Source: Cerioporus squamosus (taxonomy: Eukaryota > Basidiomycota > Agaricomycetes > Polyporales > Polyporaceae). Taken from it: a stretch of DNA of 56,693 bases. Made by a program: the position numbers and the translations under genes. The notes under the pieces were generated by a model. The model ran no database searches. It was not told the origin of the DNA and worked only from the letters and a program-made list of their open reading frames with translations. Of this stretch, positions 22,881 to 35,161 are shown piece by piece (the first letter of the stretch is position 1; each line of letters begins with the position of its first letter). The stretch is taken from the NCBI GenBank assembly GCA_022592435.1, contig JABYQS010000209.1, forward strand, positions 1 through 56,693, read 5' to 3'.

Positions 22881-23399
22881 GCTCTGGGATAAATGGGTCA
22901 GTTGATAACAAACAACGGGTCAGGATACGGAACGAAGATGCCGACACGTACGGACATGTTAGCGTACACGGTTTGTAAACGCGCTCCTTCTCGAATGGCT
23001 CTAGACTCAGACTTGCGTGACCGTGTCTAGAGATCGTGGAGTCATAGAAGAAATACTGAGATCAGTCGAGAGCACACTTACCAGCCTTTCTAGCCTCTTG
23101 GGAACGTAGCGGATGTTGATCAACAGAGAGCCGCCACGAACTGCGCGCGACTCGCGCTTAGATGAACGCGTGGCGTCTACGTGGACCATGATGGGCGAGG
23201 GCTCCTGCATGTGGCGGAGGCGGTGCAACTTCACGCGTACCATGAGGGGTCCGGACGAGTATATGGCGGGGAGTCGGTTATCGCCTTCACGGACGAGTGT
23301 AAAGTGAGTACTCACGCATACAGTCGTTCAGAGGAAGCGTAACGCTCGTCGTGCACGCACGCATACGCTCGTCTCCTCGCCATCCATCACAGTGGGCCA

Positions 23400-23695
23400 G
23401 AGTCAGCCGATGGACAGCAGCATGTTCCGTCGATGCCATCGTGAAGCACACGCACGCAGCCTGCACTGAGCCGCCGATCGTCCTGACCAAGGAGCACGAC
23501 CTCGAGTCGTTCTGCTGGGTCACCCTCCGCTGTGTCTACAGACATAGCCTGGACGGCACGGAGACCATGAGAAGATTTTTGCCCGCGAACTTGTGCGACC
23601 TTTTCGAGTCCGAGTCTCTCAGACTGTTCGTCGCGGAGAGCATCCGGGACCGGTACTCAGCCCAGCGCTCGACGAACCTGGCGGAGCCGGCGTGA
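23400..23695 (+). pseudogene. FunK1 C, degenerate C-lobe fragment
   Basis: After an acceptor-like CACAG at about 23391 the frame reads VDAIVKHTHAAC, then EHDLESFCWVTLRCVYRHSL and a short diverged end with TGA at 23693-23695. This is the FunK1 motif that follows the activation segment. No HRD or DFE exon lies upstream in frame. Downstream (23700-23930) are coding-like scraps in other frames. It is on the opposite strand from B, so the fragments are not a simple tandem array. Confidence 0.7.
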
Positions 23696-24596
23696 ACTCG
23701 GACAGATCTGAGGGATGGGAAGACCTACAATGTCCCGGTCGTCCTGGTCAAAAACGCGTCCCGTCGTGGAGAGAGGATGGGGCAGACTTTGCAGAGATCG
23801 TCTTCGCCACCTGTGAATCCATCAGAAACCTGAGTGTACGCTTGGAGATTCCACAGTCGCGCTGGCCAGACCTCGTAAGGTTCGTGTCGGATGGAGGGAT
23901 ACCGACAACTGTACGAGTACGCTGACGCGACCGACTGGAACAGAGATAAGTATACAGTCAGAACGCATGAGATCGTGGTCGGAAACAGGTAACAAGACCC
24001 ATTGTTTCATTGAGGACAACGACGAAGTCTCGACGACGACCTTGGGGACGCCGTCTTCGGCACCGGTTGTGATTGAGACGGCCTCTCCCTCACCAGGCGG
24101 CCCACTGATGTTGCTCCAAGTCGTACATCATGCAGCAAGTCTATCAACTTCACGAACTGAGATGATTGACATACGCACCGGTGAGTATCGCGCAGTCGTC
24201 GACTGTGATGCGATCACGGTGATTGTAGTCTAGCAGACTAGCACTTGTCGCGGCCACATCTAGCGACTCGCGAGAGTGGTGGATGCAGTCAGCACCATTT
24301 GTCATGGTCAATCTCTGTCCAGGGGACGCCGGCGTACACACGGCGAGAAGTCGAGCGCTCGGGGAGGGCCACCCGACACTCTGCGAGCATAGGCCTACTC
24401 TTTGCGTCTGGAGTGGTATTCACGATGACTTGGAGGAGTACTGCGTACGGGCGACGATGAGGGTGATGGAAGTTGTTCGCCCAGTATATGAGGACAGGAT
24501 GTGCGTTCCTGCCAGGACAATACAAGTAAGCCCAACACGTTTCAACGACGCTCACCGCTCAGCAGAGTCCTCGATCGCACCACTCACGCACGAAAG
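23696..24596. other. Decayed DNA and promoter region of the oxidoreductase gene
   Basis: Scraps of open frame follow FunK1 C but show no recognisable motif. The last part presumably contains the promoter of the gene starting at 24597; no clear TATA box was seen. Confidence 0.35.
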
Positions 24597-25566
24597 ATGT
24601 CCGGGACAATCAAAGCTGCTCAAGTCTCCTCCTGGGGCTCCCCGCCCGTATACACGGCTGTCGCCGCGCCACCCACACCCCTCCCTGAATCCGATGTCGT
24701 CCAAATCCGGGTCCTCGCGGCGGGTGCGCACCAGCTCGTCCGCTCCCGCGCCGCCGGCAAGCACTACACGTCCGGACCGCTCCCTCACATCGTCGGCGTC
24801 GATGGGGTCGGATCCACCGTCGCAGAGGGCAAGCTCGTCTATTTCATCACCCTCCGCACGGGCGGCGGCTCCTTCGCCGAGGTCGTGAACGTCCCGAAGT
24901 CTTACTACGTGTTCGACCTCCCCGAGGGCGTGCAGCCCGAGGCGGTCGCGGCGACGGTCAACCCGGCCATGTCGAGCTGGATGGCGCTCAAGACGCGAGT
25001 CGACATGGCGCAGCTCCCCAAGTCGGGCTGGACCGCGCTCATCGTCGGCGCGACGAGCGCAAGCGGGATCATCGCCGCGGTCATGGCGCGCAAGCACGGC
25101 GCGACGAAGGTCATCGGCGTCGCGCGCAACGCTGCGAAGCTCGCGGCCGTCCCGCACGTCGACATGCAGGTAGTCATCGCGGACCCCGTCGCCTCGACCG
25201 ACTTCTCCCAGCTTGGCGAAGTCGACGTTGTCCTCGACTACCTGTACGGGCCGCTCGCCACGCACCTGCTGTCTACCCTTCCCCGCCAGCGTCGCCCGCT
25301 GCAGTACGTCCACATTGGCGGGGTCACGGCCCCTGAAATCGTGCTGCCGGGTGCTGCGCTGAGGAGTAAGAACTTGACGATCCGCGGGGCTGGTCCCGTG
25401 ACACTCACCTCTATATCGTTCTGTAGTTCCACTGTGTACATGTGCCCCGCTCAGACCACCTCGTTGTCCTACTCAACCCGCTTGACGCTTAGCATTCCAA
25501 TTGACGTTGGTGAACCATAACATCGACCTTAAGCTTCTGAGTGTCGCCGAGGTTCAGACGTATTGA
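24597..25566 (+). CDS. Zinc-independent MDR-family quinone oxidoreductase-like protein, C-terminus uncertain
   Basis: Medium-chain dehydrogenase/reductase related to NADPH:quinone oxidoreductases. ATG 24597 opens SGTIKAAQVSSWGSPPVYTA. Further motifs: SRAAGKHYTSGPLPHIVGVD, NPAMSSWMALKTR, then the Rossmann nucleotide-binding segment IVGATSASGIIAA, VVLDYLYGP and YVHIGGV. No structural zinc Cys cluster is present. The continuous frame runs to 25520 (307 residues), but after TIRGAGP at about 25395 it no longer looks like the family. A segment in another frame, LVNHNIDLKLLSVAEVQTY to TGA at 25566, resembles the usual family end. An intron around 25393-25490 is likely, but the donor is poor, so the end could also be damaged. 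It sits inside the FunK1 cluster with no obvious functional link. Confidence 0.78.
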
Positions 25567-25792
25567 ACTGGCAGAGGCGAGGATTTCCATAAATATTTGG
25601 GCAGAGTTGGAGCTGGTGGGCGACAGCGGAGGACCGGAAGCTGGATTTGAAGACAGGAGAACTGAAGAGACAAATGCCGGTGAGGAGACGACTCAGACCC
25701 TCTCGAGTCTCTGTGGCGAAGTGGCGGATAGTCCGGGCCCCCGGGCCGTCATCAGCGTCTGAGAGTCTCCTCTCCTGTCCTCCACCACTGGC

Positions 25793-26439
25793 ATGGCGGT
25801 CCCCAAGCCTCCCTCAGCTTGTCAGACTCGCGCGAACCCATCATTGGCAGGACAGCTCGGTAACCTCCAGCGTATTGGTGGCATCACCGTAAGTCGCTTC
25901 GCTGTTTTAGAGCAACGAGTTGTAACGAAGACTTCCAGGGTCCTGCTGCATTCAAGGCGACCGCCCAGTTGCGGGCCATGCAGCATGATGAGACTGTGCC
26001 GGGCACGTTCGCGCACGACGGGGAGTCGTTCGCGTACGTGCTCCTCCACAGTCTATACAAGCACGCCCTGGAAGACCCGCAGGCGACCGGCGCGGTGGCA
26101 CTCTTCGAAGAGTTCCGAGAGTTCTTCCCCGCGAAAGACTCGGACGTCGACGACTCGGTACTGTGCCGACGGGGGAGGAAGTACTCGGTCGACGGGGACG
26201 TCGCGATGCAGCACCTCCTGGCCTGCCTGGACGGGGACGCCGCTCTCGGGCTGTGTGCGGGCGTGACTTTCAACTTCCTGGCGAACGTGAACAAGCAGAA
26301 CGACGCGGAGGCATTGACGAACCCGGCTATGAGGAAGGCGGCAAGCTTCGTGCGCCGACCTCATGCTACGCCGTTTGAGGAGGTGTACCCGGAATGGATC
26401 CGGGGGCTACGGGAGGCTGCATTGGAGGCCTCTGGGTGA
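25793..26439 (+). pseudogene. FunK1 D, C-lobe-only remnant with an open frame
   Basis: Two exons, 25793-25888 and 25939-26439, join in phase to an open frame of 198 residues starting at ATG 25793. Exon 2 opens GPAAFKATAQLRAMQ, matching the GTA-F-MA start of the last FunK1 exon. HDGESFAYVLLHSLYKHALE is a diverged form of EHDLESFCWV. The active-site exons (glycine loop, HRD, DFE) are missing, so it cannot be a kinase. The open frame with a good GTAAGT intron means expression as a kinase-dead fragment is possible. Confidence 0.7.
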
Positions 26440-26731
26440 CGGGGCGATGTCATCAAGATATCTTAGTGTCGCACACTAGCCTGGAGTCACATAGAAAAGG
26501 TGCAGCGCGATAGGTGAAGCAGCATATGGTCGACGTCGTGAGGCTTGAAGAATCAACATGCTATTCGGGCGTCTCGATTGCCTGATCCGGAACCGCCTAC
26601 TTACGCGCTACAGCTGACTTGTCTTTGCATCCGCGCCATGATCGCCGATCGGTGTGATCGAAGGTATGTAGTCAGGACTCAGCGTTGCTGTGACCCCTTC
26701 GCTCACTCATAGTTGCTCGTCCTTTCCTCAG

Positions 26732-27345
26732 GCCACGAGATCCTCTCTAACATCAATGGAATTGTCCACCGCGACATCAGCGGTGGAAAGTTGAAACATC
26801 CTGACCCCCAACCAGACACCGACGAGGACACTCCCGGAATATGGCTTGACCGTGAGTGCTAGACTTAACTTTGTGCATGTTACAGAGCTGATACCCTCGC
26901 TTGAATCCAGGGGACTGCCATCTTCATGGCCCAGGCCGTACTTGAGGCCGTACGTAATGGGCAGCCCACCGTCCGGACGGTAGAGCATGACCTGGAATCC
27001 TTCTGCTGGGTCATCATCTACGTCGTCTACGAGCATGCACTGGATGACACGGAGACTCTGGAGAAGATCGAGCCGAGAGCTTCCGCGACGCTCTCTTGGG
27101 CGAGTTCCGCGCGCTCTTCGCCGCGTACGACATAGTGGACTTGATGGGAAGGCGCGGAGTGGCGTGGTGAAAGTCAGATATGCTCGCTGGCGTTTCCAAC
27201 CTTCTGACATATGCAGAGCACGTCGGAGAGGACAGCGAGGATTTGGAAGGGATAATCATGGGGATCTGGACTGAGATCCAGAAATATCAAGCTCAGAAGA
27301 TTCTTCCAGATCGGGGTCAGAAGAGGTTCCGCGAGTTAATCTTCG
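26732..27345 (+). pseudogene. FunK1 E, broken kinase fragment with HRD motif
   Basis: After an acceptor at about 26731 the frame reads HEILSNINGIVHRDISGGK, so the catalytic loop is present. The exon ends at 26851 without any DFE segment. The next exon starts at 26911 with GTAIFMAQAVLEAV, then EHDLESFCWVIIYVVYEHAL. After ETLEKI the frame shifts: the continuation AESFRDALLGEFRALFAAYD lies in another frame and ends in stops. Further C-lobe sequence is at about 27180-27345. The missing activation loop and frameshift make this a pseudogene. Confidence 0.8.
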
Positions 27346-27789
27346 AAGACGATCCACGGGCAGCGATGGGCCACACGCAACAGAAGAAGCCCCCTCACGA
27401 CAGAGTCCTACCGCCTACGCTTCCTCCACGTGGCTCTTCGTGGTTTTGTAGATCGCAGGATCAAGCAGGAGGCTCGAGACGCTGCGTAGGGATGCCAGGG
27501 AATGCAGGCGAAGTGACACGAGAACGCCTTCGTCTCTCGCTGCGGATATCCTGCGTAGCGATGGCTCCGCACCGTGTTATCGACTCGTACACTTGCTGTC
27601 TGGGAGCATTATGATTGAGAAACCCTGTAGAGCTCCAGAACCCTGCAACGATCTCCGCGCCGTGCTCCGACTCGATCGCGATCCGCTGCTGCCGCTACGG
27701 GCGTCTGGACTGCCTAACCGGGAATAACACTTAGCCGAGCACCGCTGGTGGCGCCGACGGTGACAGCGACTTGTCTCCTCGCCCCTGCT

Positions 27790-29044
27790 ATGCCTCCTAC
27801 CGAGAGGAACGAAATCTCACACAAAGCCTTCCATCGCATTGCGGGGCGCAGGGCTGGGAAACCGCTCTGGGAGTACTCCAGCGTCGAGCAATTCGTTCGT
27901 GCGATGATATGCGTCGTCGAAGGTGAGGCTGTCTGTCGTCAGCGCAGCCGCTCAATAGCATATTCACGACTGATGGACTCCTGATGCAGCACACAAAGTT
28001 CTCTCAGATAACGGGATCGTCCACGGTGACATCGGCGGGGCCAACATTCTCATCGATGTGAAGCTTCCTGAGGTGACGGGTGAGGATTACGTTCCCGAGG
28101 ACTACCCTGTGGAGGAGACTCGCGCATTCCTCACGGACTTCGAGCTTGCGTCGGTGCCGTTGCTTCCGGAGCGAGATCGGGTATACCGCGTTCCTGTGGA
28201 CCGGAACTACGATGACCAACCGGCGATGGGTGCAGGGGTTTCTGGAGACGTGAAAGCTCGACTCCCGAGCCACAGTTCGTATGTCAATGTGCACGAGAAG
28301 GCCCCTCCGAGGTTACAAGCGGGCGATGTCATGATGGTGAGGCTTGCTTTGTGTCACTCTCAGGCTGCGTGCTCACATCAACTCACCAATTTTCGGTCGA
28401 AGGGAACCGCCATATTCACGTCGCTGCGTGTCCTCGACGCCGCGGTTAGCAACGAGTCTGTTGTCCGGACGACGAAAGATGACCTCGAGTCTATTGGCTG
28501 GGTCATGTTCTATACAGTCTACCGGCACGGACTGCAGGACGAGGAGGGCCTAGAGCGCATGACGACGAAGTTGTCGGAGAAGGACACCAGTCTGTCCAAG
28601 GACGTCGTGCGCGAAGACTTCAGGAATGAATTCGACAGCCTGTTCTCCGCCACCAGCCTCGAGAAGCTCTATTTCAAGCGAGCTTCCCGTCTGAGCCCAT
28701 ATGCGGATCCGTGGATCCGCCACACTTTGCCGTATTTATGGGAGTATGCCGTGAACTGCGAAGCTGGTGGTTACGGCCGGTGTCTCGCCGGGCTCATCAT
28801 GGTAGTATGGGCCATGCTGAGGAGATTCCAGGTCTCTGCGAATAACTACAAGCTCAGCGACAACCCCATGATGGCTGAGTGGGAAGAAAGGTACGAACAG
28901 ATCGAAGCTGGTGGCGTTCGAGTCGTCCGTGACAGTCCCCCTGCCAAACCCTCCCATGACGACTTCCTCGCCAATCTCAACCTGGCCATGCAGCAAATTC
29001 TCCAGATCAAGGCGGAGATAGCGAAAGCAACTATGAGCGAGTAA
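27790..29044 (+). pseudogene. FunK1 F, N-terminally truncated kinase with altered HRD
   Basis: Three exons, 27790-27922, 27990-28336 and 28403-29044, join in phase to 373 residues from ATG 27790 (MPPTERNEIS). The sequence is closely similar to the second half of FunK1 G, including GKPLWEYSSVEQFVRAMICV, AFLTDFELASVPLLPE and the C-terminal NYKLSDNPMMAEWEE. Nothing equivalent to the N-terminal nuclease-like region or the glycine loop and lysine precedes it. HRD is changed to HGD (IVHGDIGGANIL), though the catalytic Asp and Asn remain. About 170 bases of 3' flank are shared with G, so it is a segmental duplicate cut within the kinase. The frame is fully open, so a truncated protein could be made. 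Confidence 0.85.
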
Positions 29045-31389
29045 GCGGAGGAGGTAATGGACGCATCGCGGATGGTGTGCATTGGTCGGAGGGTATGTTG
29101 CGGTACGCCGGAATAGCTGGATTGACGTTGCGTGTATCGTCTGACACATTTCTGTTCACTTTGTCCAGTAGCGAACGGTGTTGACCTGTAGTGTCCGGTG
29201 TGATACATTTCGCTACGTCCCCGCCCTCCTCCCCCTCCGAGTCCCGGCGCTGACGATGTATCTCGACCCCGTCTCTCATCACGGGCGGTGCGAACTGAAT
29301 ATCGGAGAACTAAGTGTCGGTGCGCTGGTGCTGTTCCTGTTACGTCCAGGACGCGACGTCAACGCCGACGAGGCCGCTGAGCTGCGTCCTCGAGTCGCGT
29401 ACCTCCGAAGAGAACGATTCGCAAAGTCAAGAGACTCCGCCACGGAGGCTTGGTCTACTACCTGTCCAGAACACGAACAGTGTTCGCTTCTCAGTCCACC
29501 GGACTTGAGAACTACACACAAGCTGCGCCACAACGGGAATACAAGAGTGCGTACATCCATATGCGACTCGGTCTCGCTCGGGTGAGTGCTCTTCTGCGTC
29601 GGAGTCTCCTGAGACCTTACGCACTCAGCTGCGGCGGACAGGAGGCTGATGCATGCAAGGCCCCATCCGATGATCCGCCGACAGTTTCGTTCGATTCGTT
29701 GTTCTATAAGAGGTTCGTGCGTTGTTCTGCCGGCTCGTATCCGGGCTACTGATACCACGCACAAGAACCAAGAAGACCTATGGTTCCATCCCGCTAGATG
29801 TGCCCGAAGGCTGTCCTCCTTCTGAGCCCATGAAGACCGCCACCGGTGGCGGGGCTTGAGTCGCTTGACTTCGTGAACAGAGCATCCGCTGTCGGGAGTG
29901 TTCCGAGTCCGTGACTGGCTGCGAGCACTGCAAAACCAAAGCAACGGCGCATTCATACGATCTCAGACAACCTTGCTATCGTGAATGTACAGCAAGTCCC
30001 GCGCCCAGGAACGACTTGCGGTGATCATGAGTGCACCCAAGGACGCGAGCGCTGATGGAAGACAATTGGTGCGTGTACGCACGTCGCAGAGAAGCCTCCC
30101 ATGCTTCGGTGCTATTCGCTTATCTGATTGTCTCACAGACCTCGAGAAGTTGTCGATGATGAGTAGGCAAAACTCCGATACAGGTCGCCACGGTAGCGAG
30201 CCCCGCCGATGAGCATACGATTGCACCCTGACTTAATCCGACTTCTGGGAGACCACTGCCTCTCGTGGAGTCCACTCGGGCGAAGGGCACAATCTTTGGG
30301 GGCACTTGACAGCGGGTGGGCACGTCGAGAGTTTGCGCCACTGTCTATCGTACTAGTAGGACTCTAGGCCCGGGACTATCATGATCATTATGGCAAGACC
30401 GCCCAGAGCACAGTCATCCTGGGTGGCTATGTACTTCACAGCCTATAGAGATCGTCCTCGCTCTCCTTCTCTGGGCGCGGATGCAATTTGTTTGATCTTT
30501 CGAGTCCTTTCTTCCGTGGAAGGCAGTGCTTACTCGCGGCATGGAACGTGGTTCTTGTTGCCTTGAGAGAAGAAGTCGCCGTCAGAACAATAGCCTGAGC
30601 TCCTAATTTTCCGGATTGCTCCACGCTTATGCCGTGCACATGCGTGGACATCCGTTAGTCAGACGACATCCGGCGAAACTTGGACTGTCGCCGACTGTGC
30701 CAGTGTCACTGGCAATAGCCTCGAACTGGCAGGTAGTATTCGTATACAGAACGTGGACTCTCGTAGCTCTTGTCCTGCCGCCGGTTCAGCCTTCGAGCAG
30801 TGCATTTAGAGCCTTAGGTCCACTTCTGCGACCCGGAGTCATATTGTAGGAATTCCAGGTCAGGAGTACTGTTCAGTGCGGACACTCTTCGTGGACGAAT
30901 CGGAGTCGTTCGTGACCACGCATCTCAGTGACCGGTAGAGTCACGACACCGCCACCTCGCTTGTGCTGCGATGGTCGTGAGCTGGCGCCTTGCCCTCTCT
31001 TCCATCGCTCCACATACCATATCGGATCCAGCTCCTGCCGCAAGGGCGACGCGATAGGTAAGTAAGCCCATGAGGTGGAGGCGCGGACGCTGAGTCTGAT
31101 GTGCACCATCCATGGCAGGATACTTAGACCAGGATATACCCCGGCCGTTGTTCTCTCGTTCTCTCGTTCTCGCAGTCACTTGTCACCGGCAGCCTAGGTA
31201 AGAACTCCGACCTTCTCTTTTGATTCATACGAGGCCAGATTCTCAACATATATGTAGGAAAGAAACTCCGCCAGTCTTCCCCAATATCGACGCCGTCGCG
31301 AACGTGGAGAGACGCCCTTCCAGGTATAAAGAGCGCATCCGACCGGCCATGGATTCATCATCCAGTCAGTTCCCTTCCTCTCCCCTGAC
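29045..31389. other. 2.3-kb gene-poor stretch between FunK1 F and G
   Basis: The first 170 bases match the 3' flank of FunK1 G. A coding-like patch at about 29256-29590 (MYLDPVSHHGRCELNIGELS, and in another frame GGLVYYLSRTRTVFASQSTG) may be a relic of an unrelated gene, but I do not recognise it. The rest has no motif. The end is the promoter of FunK1 G. Confidence 0.35.
31325..31330 (+). promoter_or_regulatory. TATA box of FunK1 gene G
   Basis: TATAAA about 60 bases before ATG 31390. An out-of-frame ATG at 31349 lies between them and could open a short upstream frame. Confidence 0.5.
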
Positions 31390-33979
31390 ATGTCTCAATC
31401 CACCTTACTTGTGTCCCCGACTCGTCCCGGTGCAGCCTCAGCGCAGACTCTTGCGGTCCCCTATAGCAGTACGGAGGATTCTCGCTCGTCTTTCAGATAC
31501 GACCTTACGAAGGCTGTCCAATACGACAACGAGGCCGTCCTAGACAAGCTCCTCGCATCCGACTCTCCTGACACTTGGCGGCCGGCATCATGCGACAAGA
31601 CTGCGACAGCTGTTTTGGCAGCTGTCGAGGCCGGCTGTGCGCATGACCTGGCCGAGATTCACACCGTCGCTATGCTGGCGGATGCAGACGAAGAGAGACT
31701 ATACAATCCATTGGTATGTTCTCTCATCACTCATAGTCACTTGTAAGCTCACTGTCTCGTGTAGAAGACGATCTGCACCACAATCGAGGAGACGCTGGTG
31801 AAGCATCTCAAGCCTGAGTCCAGGTTCATGTTTCGGCAGGTGATATTCACAGGGGAGCATCCACTTCGCTTGGACGATCGTGCGTTCCCTGATAGTGGGA
31901 GGATCAAACCCGACTTTGTCATCGCGGACGTTCCCCCCCCTGCGTCACCCGGAATGGCCACGGCACCCTACCCATCCGCCAACTTGTTGTGGAGGCAGTG
32001 CGTCGCTTTCATGGAAGTGAAGCCCAAGGCCAGTGACTCTGCTACGAAAGGGCAGAACATCTTTCAGGAGAGGCAGGCCAACAAAACTCTCGTTCAGGGT
32101 GCTGATTACGCCCGCTTTCTCCTGGTTTCACATCCGTTCAATCTCTTCACCTATGGCGTTTTTGTGTCCGGCGATCAGTTTTGTGTCGGTCTATTCGATC
32201 GCTGCGGCATCGTCCTATCCCCGGATTACACGCTTGCTGTGGGCAACGACGGCCTACGCAAGTTTGTCCGTGTGATAGCTCGCCTAGTCTTCGAGATGTC
32301 TCCACACGACGTCGGCCAAGATCCCACTGTCCGCATGCTCCCCCCTTACGTACCTTATGGAAAGCTCTATCCGCGTTACCGTGTTGGTATGGGATCATCC
32401 GCGGACGGTCGCGTTTGGGTCACCTACGGGCCTCCCCTATGGGTGTCGCACACTCTCTTAGGTCGCGGGACGGCCGTATGGCGCGTTACGGAGCAGCCCG
32501 CACGTCCAAACGGCGTGGCAATCCTGAAGGTTGCGTGGAGAAGCAGTGGACGCAAACCGGAGACAGCCATCTGCGAGGACATTGTGGCTCTGTTGCGCAG
32601 CAAAGGGTTGGGGTGTCCCGACAGCGTGGCAATCCCGTACACAGGCGGCGACGTCCATGAATCCGAGGGCCGTGCCATCACAGTGACTCGTCTCCGCGGC
32701 CCTGTTCCGCCTCCGACCGAGAGGAACGGAGTCTCAGACAGAGTCCTCCATCGCATCGCGGTGCGGAGGTTTGGGAAACCGCTCTGGGAGTACTCCAGCG
32801 TTGAGCAATTCGTTCGTGCGATGATTTGTGTCCTCGAAGGTGAGACTGTCAGGCTATCTATTGTGAGTTCAGCTGCGAGCATTCGTGACTGACCGACTTC
32901 CAATGCAGCACACAAAGACCTCTCAGATAACGAGATCCTCCACCGCGACATCAGTGGGGGCAACATCCTCATTGATGTGAAGCCCACCAACGTGATGGAT
33001 GAGGATTACGTTCCCGAGGACTACCCTGTGGAGCATACTCGGGCATTCCTCACGGACTTCGAGCTTGCGTCGGTGCCGTTGCTTCCAGAGCAAGATCGGG
33101 TTTACCGCGTTCCTGTGGACCCGGCTCACATTGACCATCCGATGGGCGCGACGGTTTCTGGACACGTCAAATCCCGACTCGCGAGCCACAGTCGGTTTCG
33201 CAGTGTACGCGAGCAGACCCCTCCGAAGTCACGAGCGGGCGATGGCATGACGGTGAGGCTTGCTTCATGTCATTCTGCGCGTGCCGGTCCACTCACAAGG
33301 TGTTCGGTCCAAGGGAACTGCCATATTCATGTCGCAGCGTGTCCTCGACGCTGCGATCAACAATAAGTCTGTCGTCCGGACGGCGGAAGATGACCTCGAG
33401 TCCTTTGGCTGGGTCATCTTATATACAGTCTATAGGCACGGTCTCCAGGACAAGGAGGGCTTAGAGCGGTTGAAGAGGCAGTTGGCGAAAGAGAACGCGT
33501 CTCTGTCCATGAACAACGTGCGCCATGGCTTCCGGAAGGAATTCGGCAGCGTATTCTCCGTCACCAGCCTCAAGGAACTCTATACGAAGCGAGCCGCCCT
33601 TCTTGGCAAACAGAGCCCTGCCGAGATCCAGGGGGAGCCGAAACCGGACGTCCGCGGCTCTTTCCCCTATCTGTGGGAGTATGCGGAGAACTGCGATGCG
33701 GATGGTTATGGCTTGTGTCTCGCCGGGCTCATCATGGTAGTATGGGCCATGCTGAAGAGATTCCAGGTCTCTGCGAAGAACTACAAGCTCAGCGACAACC
33801 CCATGATGGCTGAGTGGGAAGAAGACTACGAACAGATCGAGGCTGGTGGCGTCGAAGTCGTCCGCGACAGTTCCCCTGCCAAACCCTCCCACGACGACTT
33901 CCTCACCAGGCTCGACAGGGCATTGCAGCAAATTCTTCGGATCAAGGCGAAGTTAGCCAATGCAACCATGAGCAAGTAG
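31390..33979 (+). CDS. FunK1-family protein kinase G, intact, with nuclease-like N-terminal region
   Basis: Exons 31390-31713, 31765-32839, 32909-33252 and 33314-33979 join in phase to 802 residues. Exon 2 is exactly as long as exon 2 of FunK1 A (1075 bases), showing a shared gene plan. The N-terminal part carries IKPDF (157-158), then WRQCVAFMEVK (Glu 192, Lys 194) and LVQGADYARF, the same PD-(D/E)XK-like pattern as in A. Kinase motifs: LLGRGTAVW, VAILKVAWR, HRDISGGN (478-485) and TDFE (Asp 516). The C-lobe has EDDLESFGWVILYTVYRHGL and a longer tail than A, ending ANATMSK. FunK1 substrates are unknown. G looks like the source of the truncated copy F. Confidence 0.92.
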
Positions 33980-34289
33980 GCAAAGGAGGCAGTGGTTGCA
34001 GCGCGGATGGTGTGCCTTAGTCGGAGGGAACGTTCGAGTGGTCCGCCGCGACCACTGAATTGACGTTGCGTGTATCTTCTGACACTTCTTTGTTGACTTT
34101 CTATCGAAACGATGGTGTTAATTTGTGCACCCGGTGTGATACTTCTTACCCGGATAGAGATGAGCGCGGACTCGAGGATGCAGAAGTGAGGTTGTGCGGC
34201 GCGCGTGGCGTGACATGCAAACTATGCGCTGTACTTCATAGGCCTGCCGACAGGAGAAGAGCAGGTGAGTGCGAAAACGGGGTTCTAGT

Positions 34290-34740
34290 TGGCCGACGAG
34301 TCGGAACTCTATAGCGGATTCCTCCTCCGGCTCCTCCAAGACTACCTGCGTGATGTCCAGAAAATCCTTGCAACTCACACAACTCTTGACCGCATTCACG
34401 ATCTTCTCCTCGGCCTTCCTCGGCGCCGTCGCCATCAGCCAAAGTAGCAGCGTCTGCTGTATGGGTTCGGCGCGGCCCCGATGTGAATTTAGAAACCATG
34501 CGAGGTTCAGAAACCTGGCGAGACCTTGATGCACTCCAACGGCATACTTCAATGGCGCGCACATGTGCCTTGAACCGGGGGTCGGGGAAACCGGAGTTGT
34601 TCTTCTGACGGGAAGTTGCCAGAGCCTCATTGCGCAGAAACATTGGCAACCTCTCGATGCAATTGGTCGGGCAGAATACGTTCTCGATCTCGCTGCGTAG
34701 CTCCCAACGTTTCTCGGCTGTGGCTTCGCCAAGTGCACGT
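34290..34740 (-). pseudogene. FunK1 H, frameshifted C-lobe fragment related to A
   Basis: On the minus strand LRSEIENVFCPTNCIERLPM, then LRNEALATSRQKNN and DPRFKAH match the C-lobe of FunK1 A (RDEFEQLFCATSIQKL to DPDARFKG). The continuation YAVGVHQGLARFLNLAWFLN and AVKSCVSCKDFLD lies in another frame. No active-site exon is present. The frameshift and truncation make this a pseudogene. It points toward FunK1 G, tail to tail. Confidence 0.75.
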
Positions 34741-34760
34741 ATGTAGTTGTGAGTCCACTA

Positions 34761-35161
34761 CTATGCTCTCCGACTTCCAGCCCCGGCGGGAGCCTGCTGC
34801 TCGCCCACCCCGGAGAAGGTCAAGAATCCCGCCACGACGCCCGCGCTGTCCTGGATCCGCTGCTGCCGCTCGTACAGAGCCTGGACGATCCTCGTCTCCT
34901 CCTCGACGAGCACGTTCTCCGGGCGCGGATCCGGAACTTGCGGCGTTTCGAGTGGGAGCGCACCCACACCCGTCTGGCGCAGCAGCTCCGAGTCGACGAG
35001 TACGAATAGTGCTTGTTTCGGCCCTGCGATGTCCTCTGTGTGAACAGGGATGTCAGTGCCAGCTCGATTCGCGACGTGAGGAGGGCGAGGATGTGCGATA
35101 AGCCGTACCCGCCGTCTGCATGGGGTTCCTGCCCGGGTGGCACGCGTTTTGTCTGTAGCAT
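34761..35161 (-). pseudogene. Unidentified coding-like remnant
   Basis: ATG at 35161 opens MLQTKRVPPGQEPHADGGYG, then LLTSRIELALTSLFT. In a second frame the stretch DIAGPKQALFVLVDSELLRQ to VEEETRIVQALYERQQRIQD continues to a stop at 34761. An acceptor-like CACACAG lies at the change of frame, but I found no donor of matching phase. The Glu/Leu/Gln-rich second part could form a helix or coiled coil. Family unknown. Confidence 0.3.
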
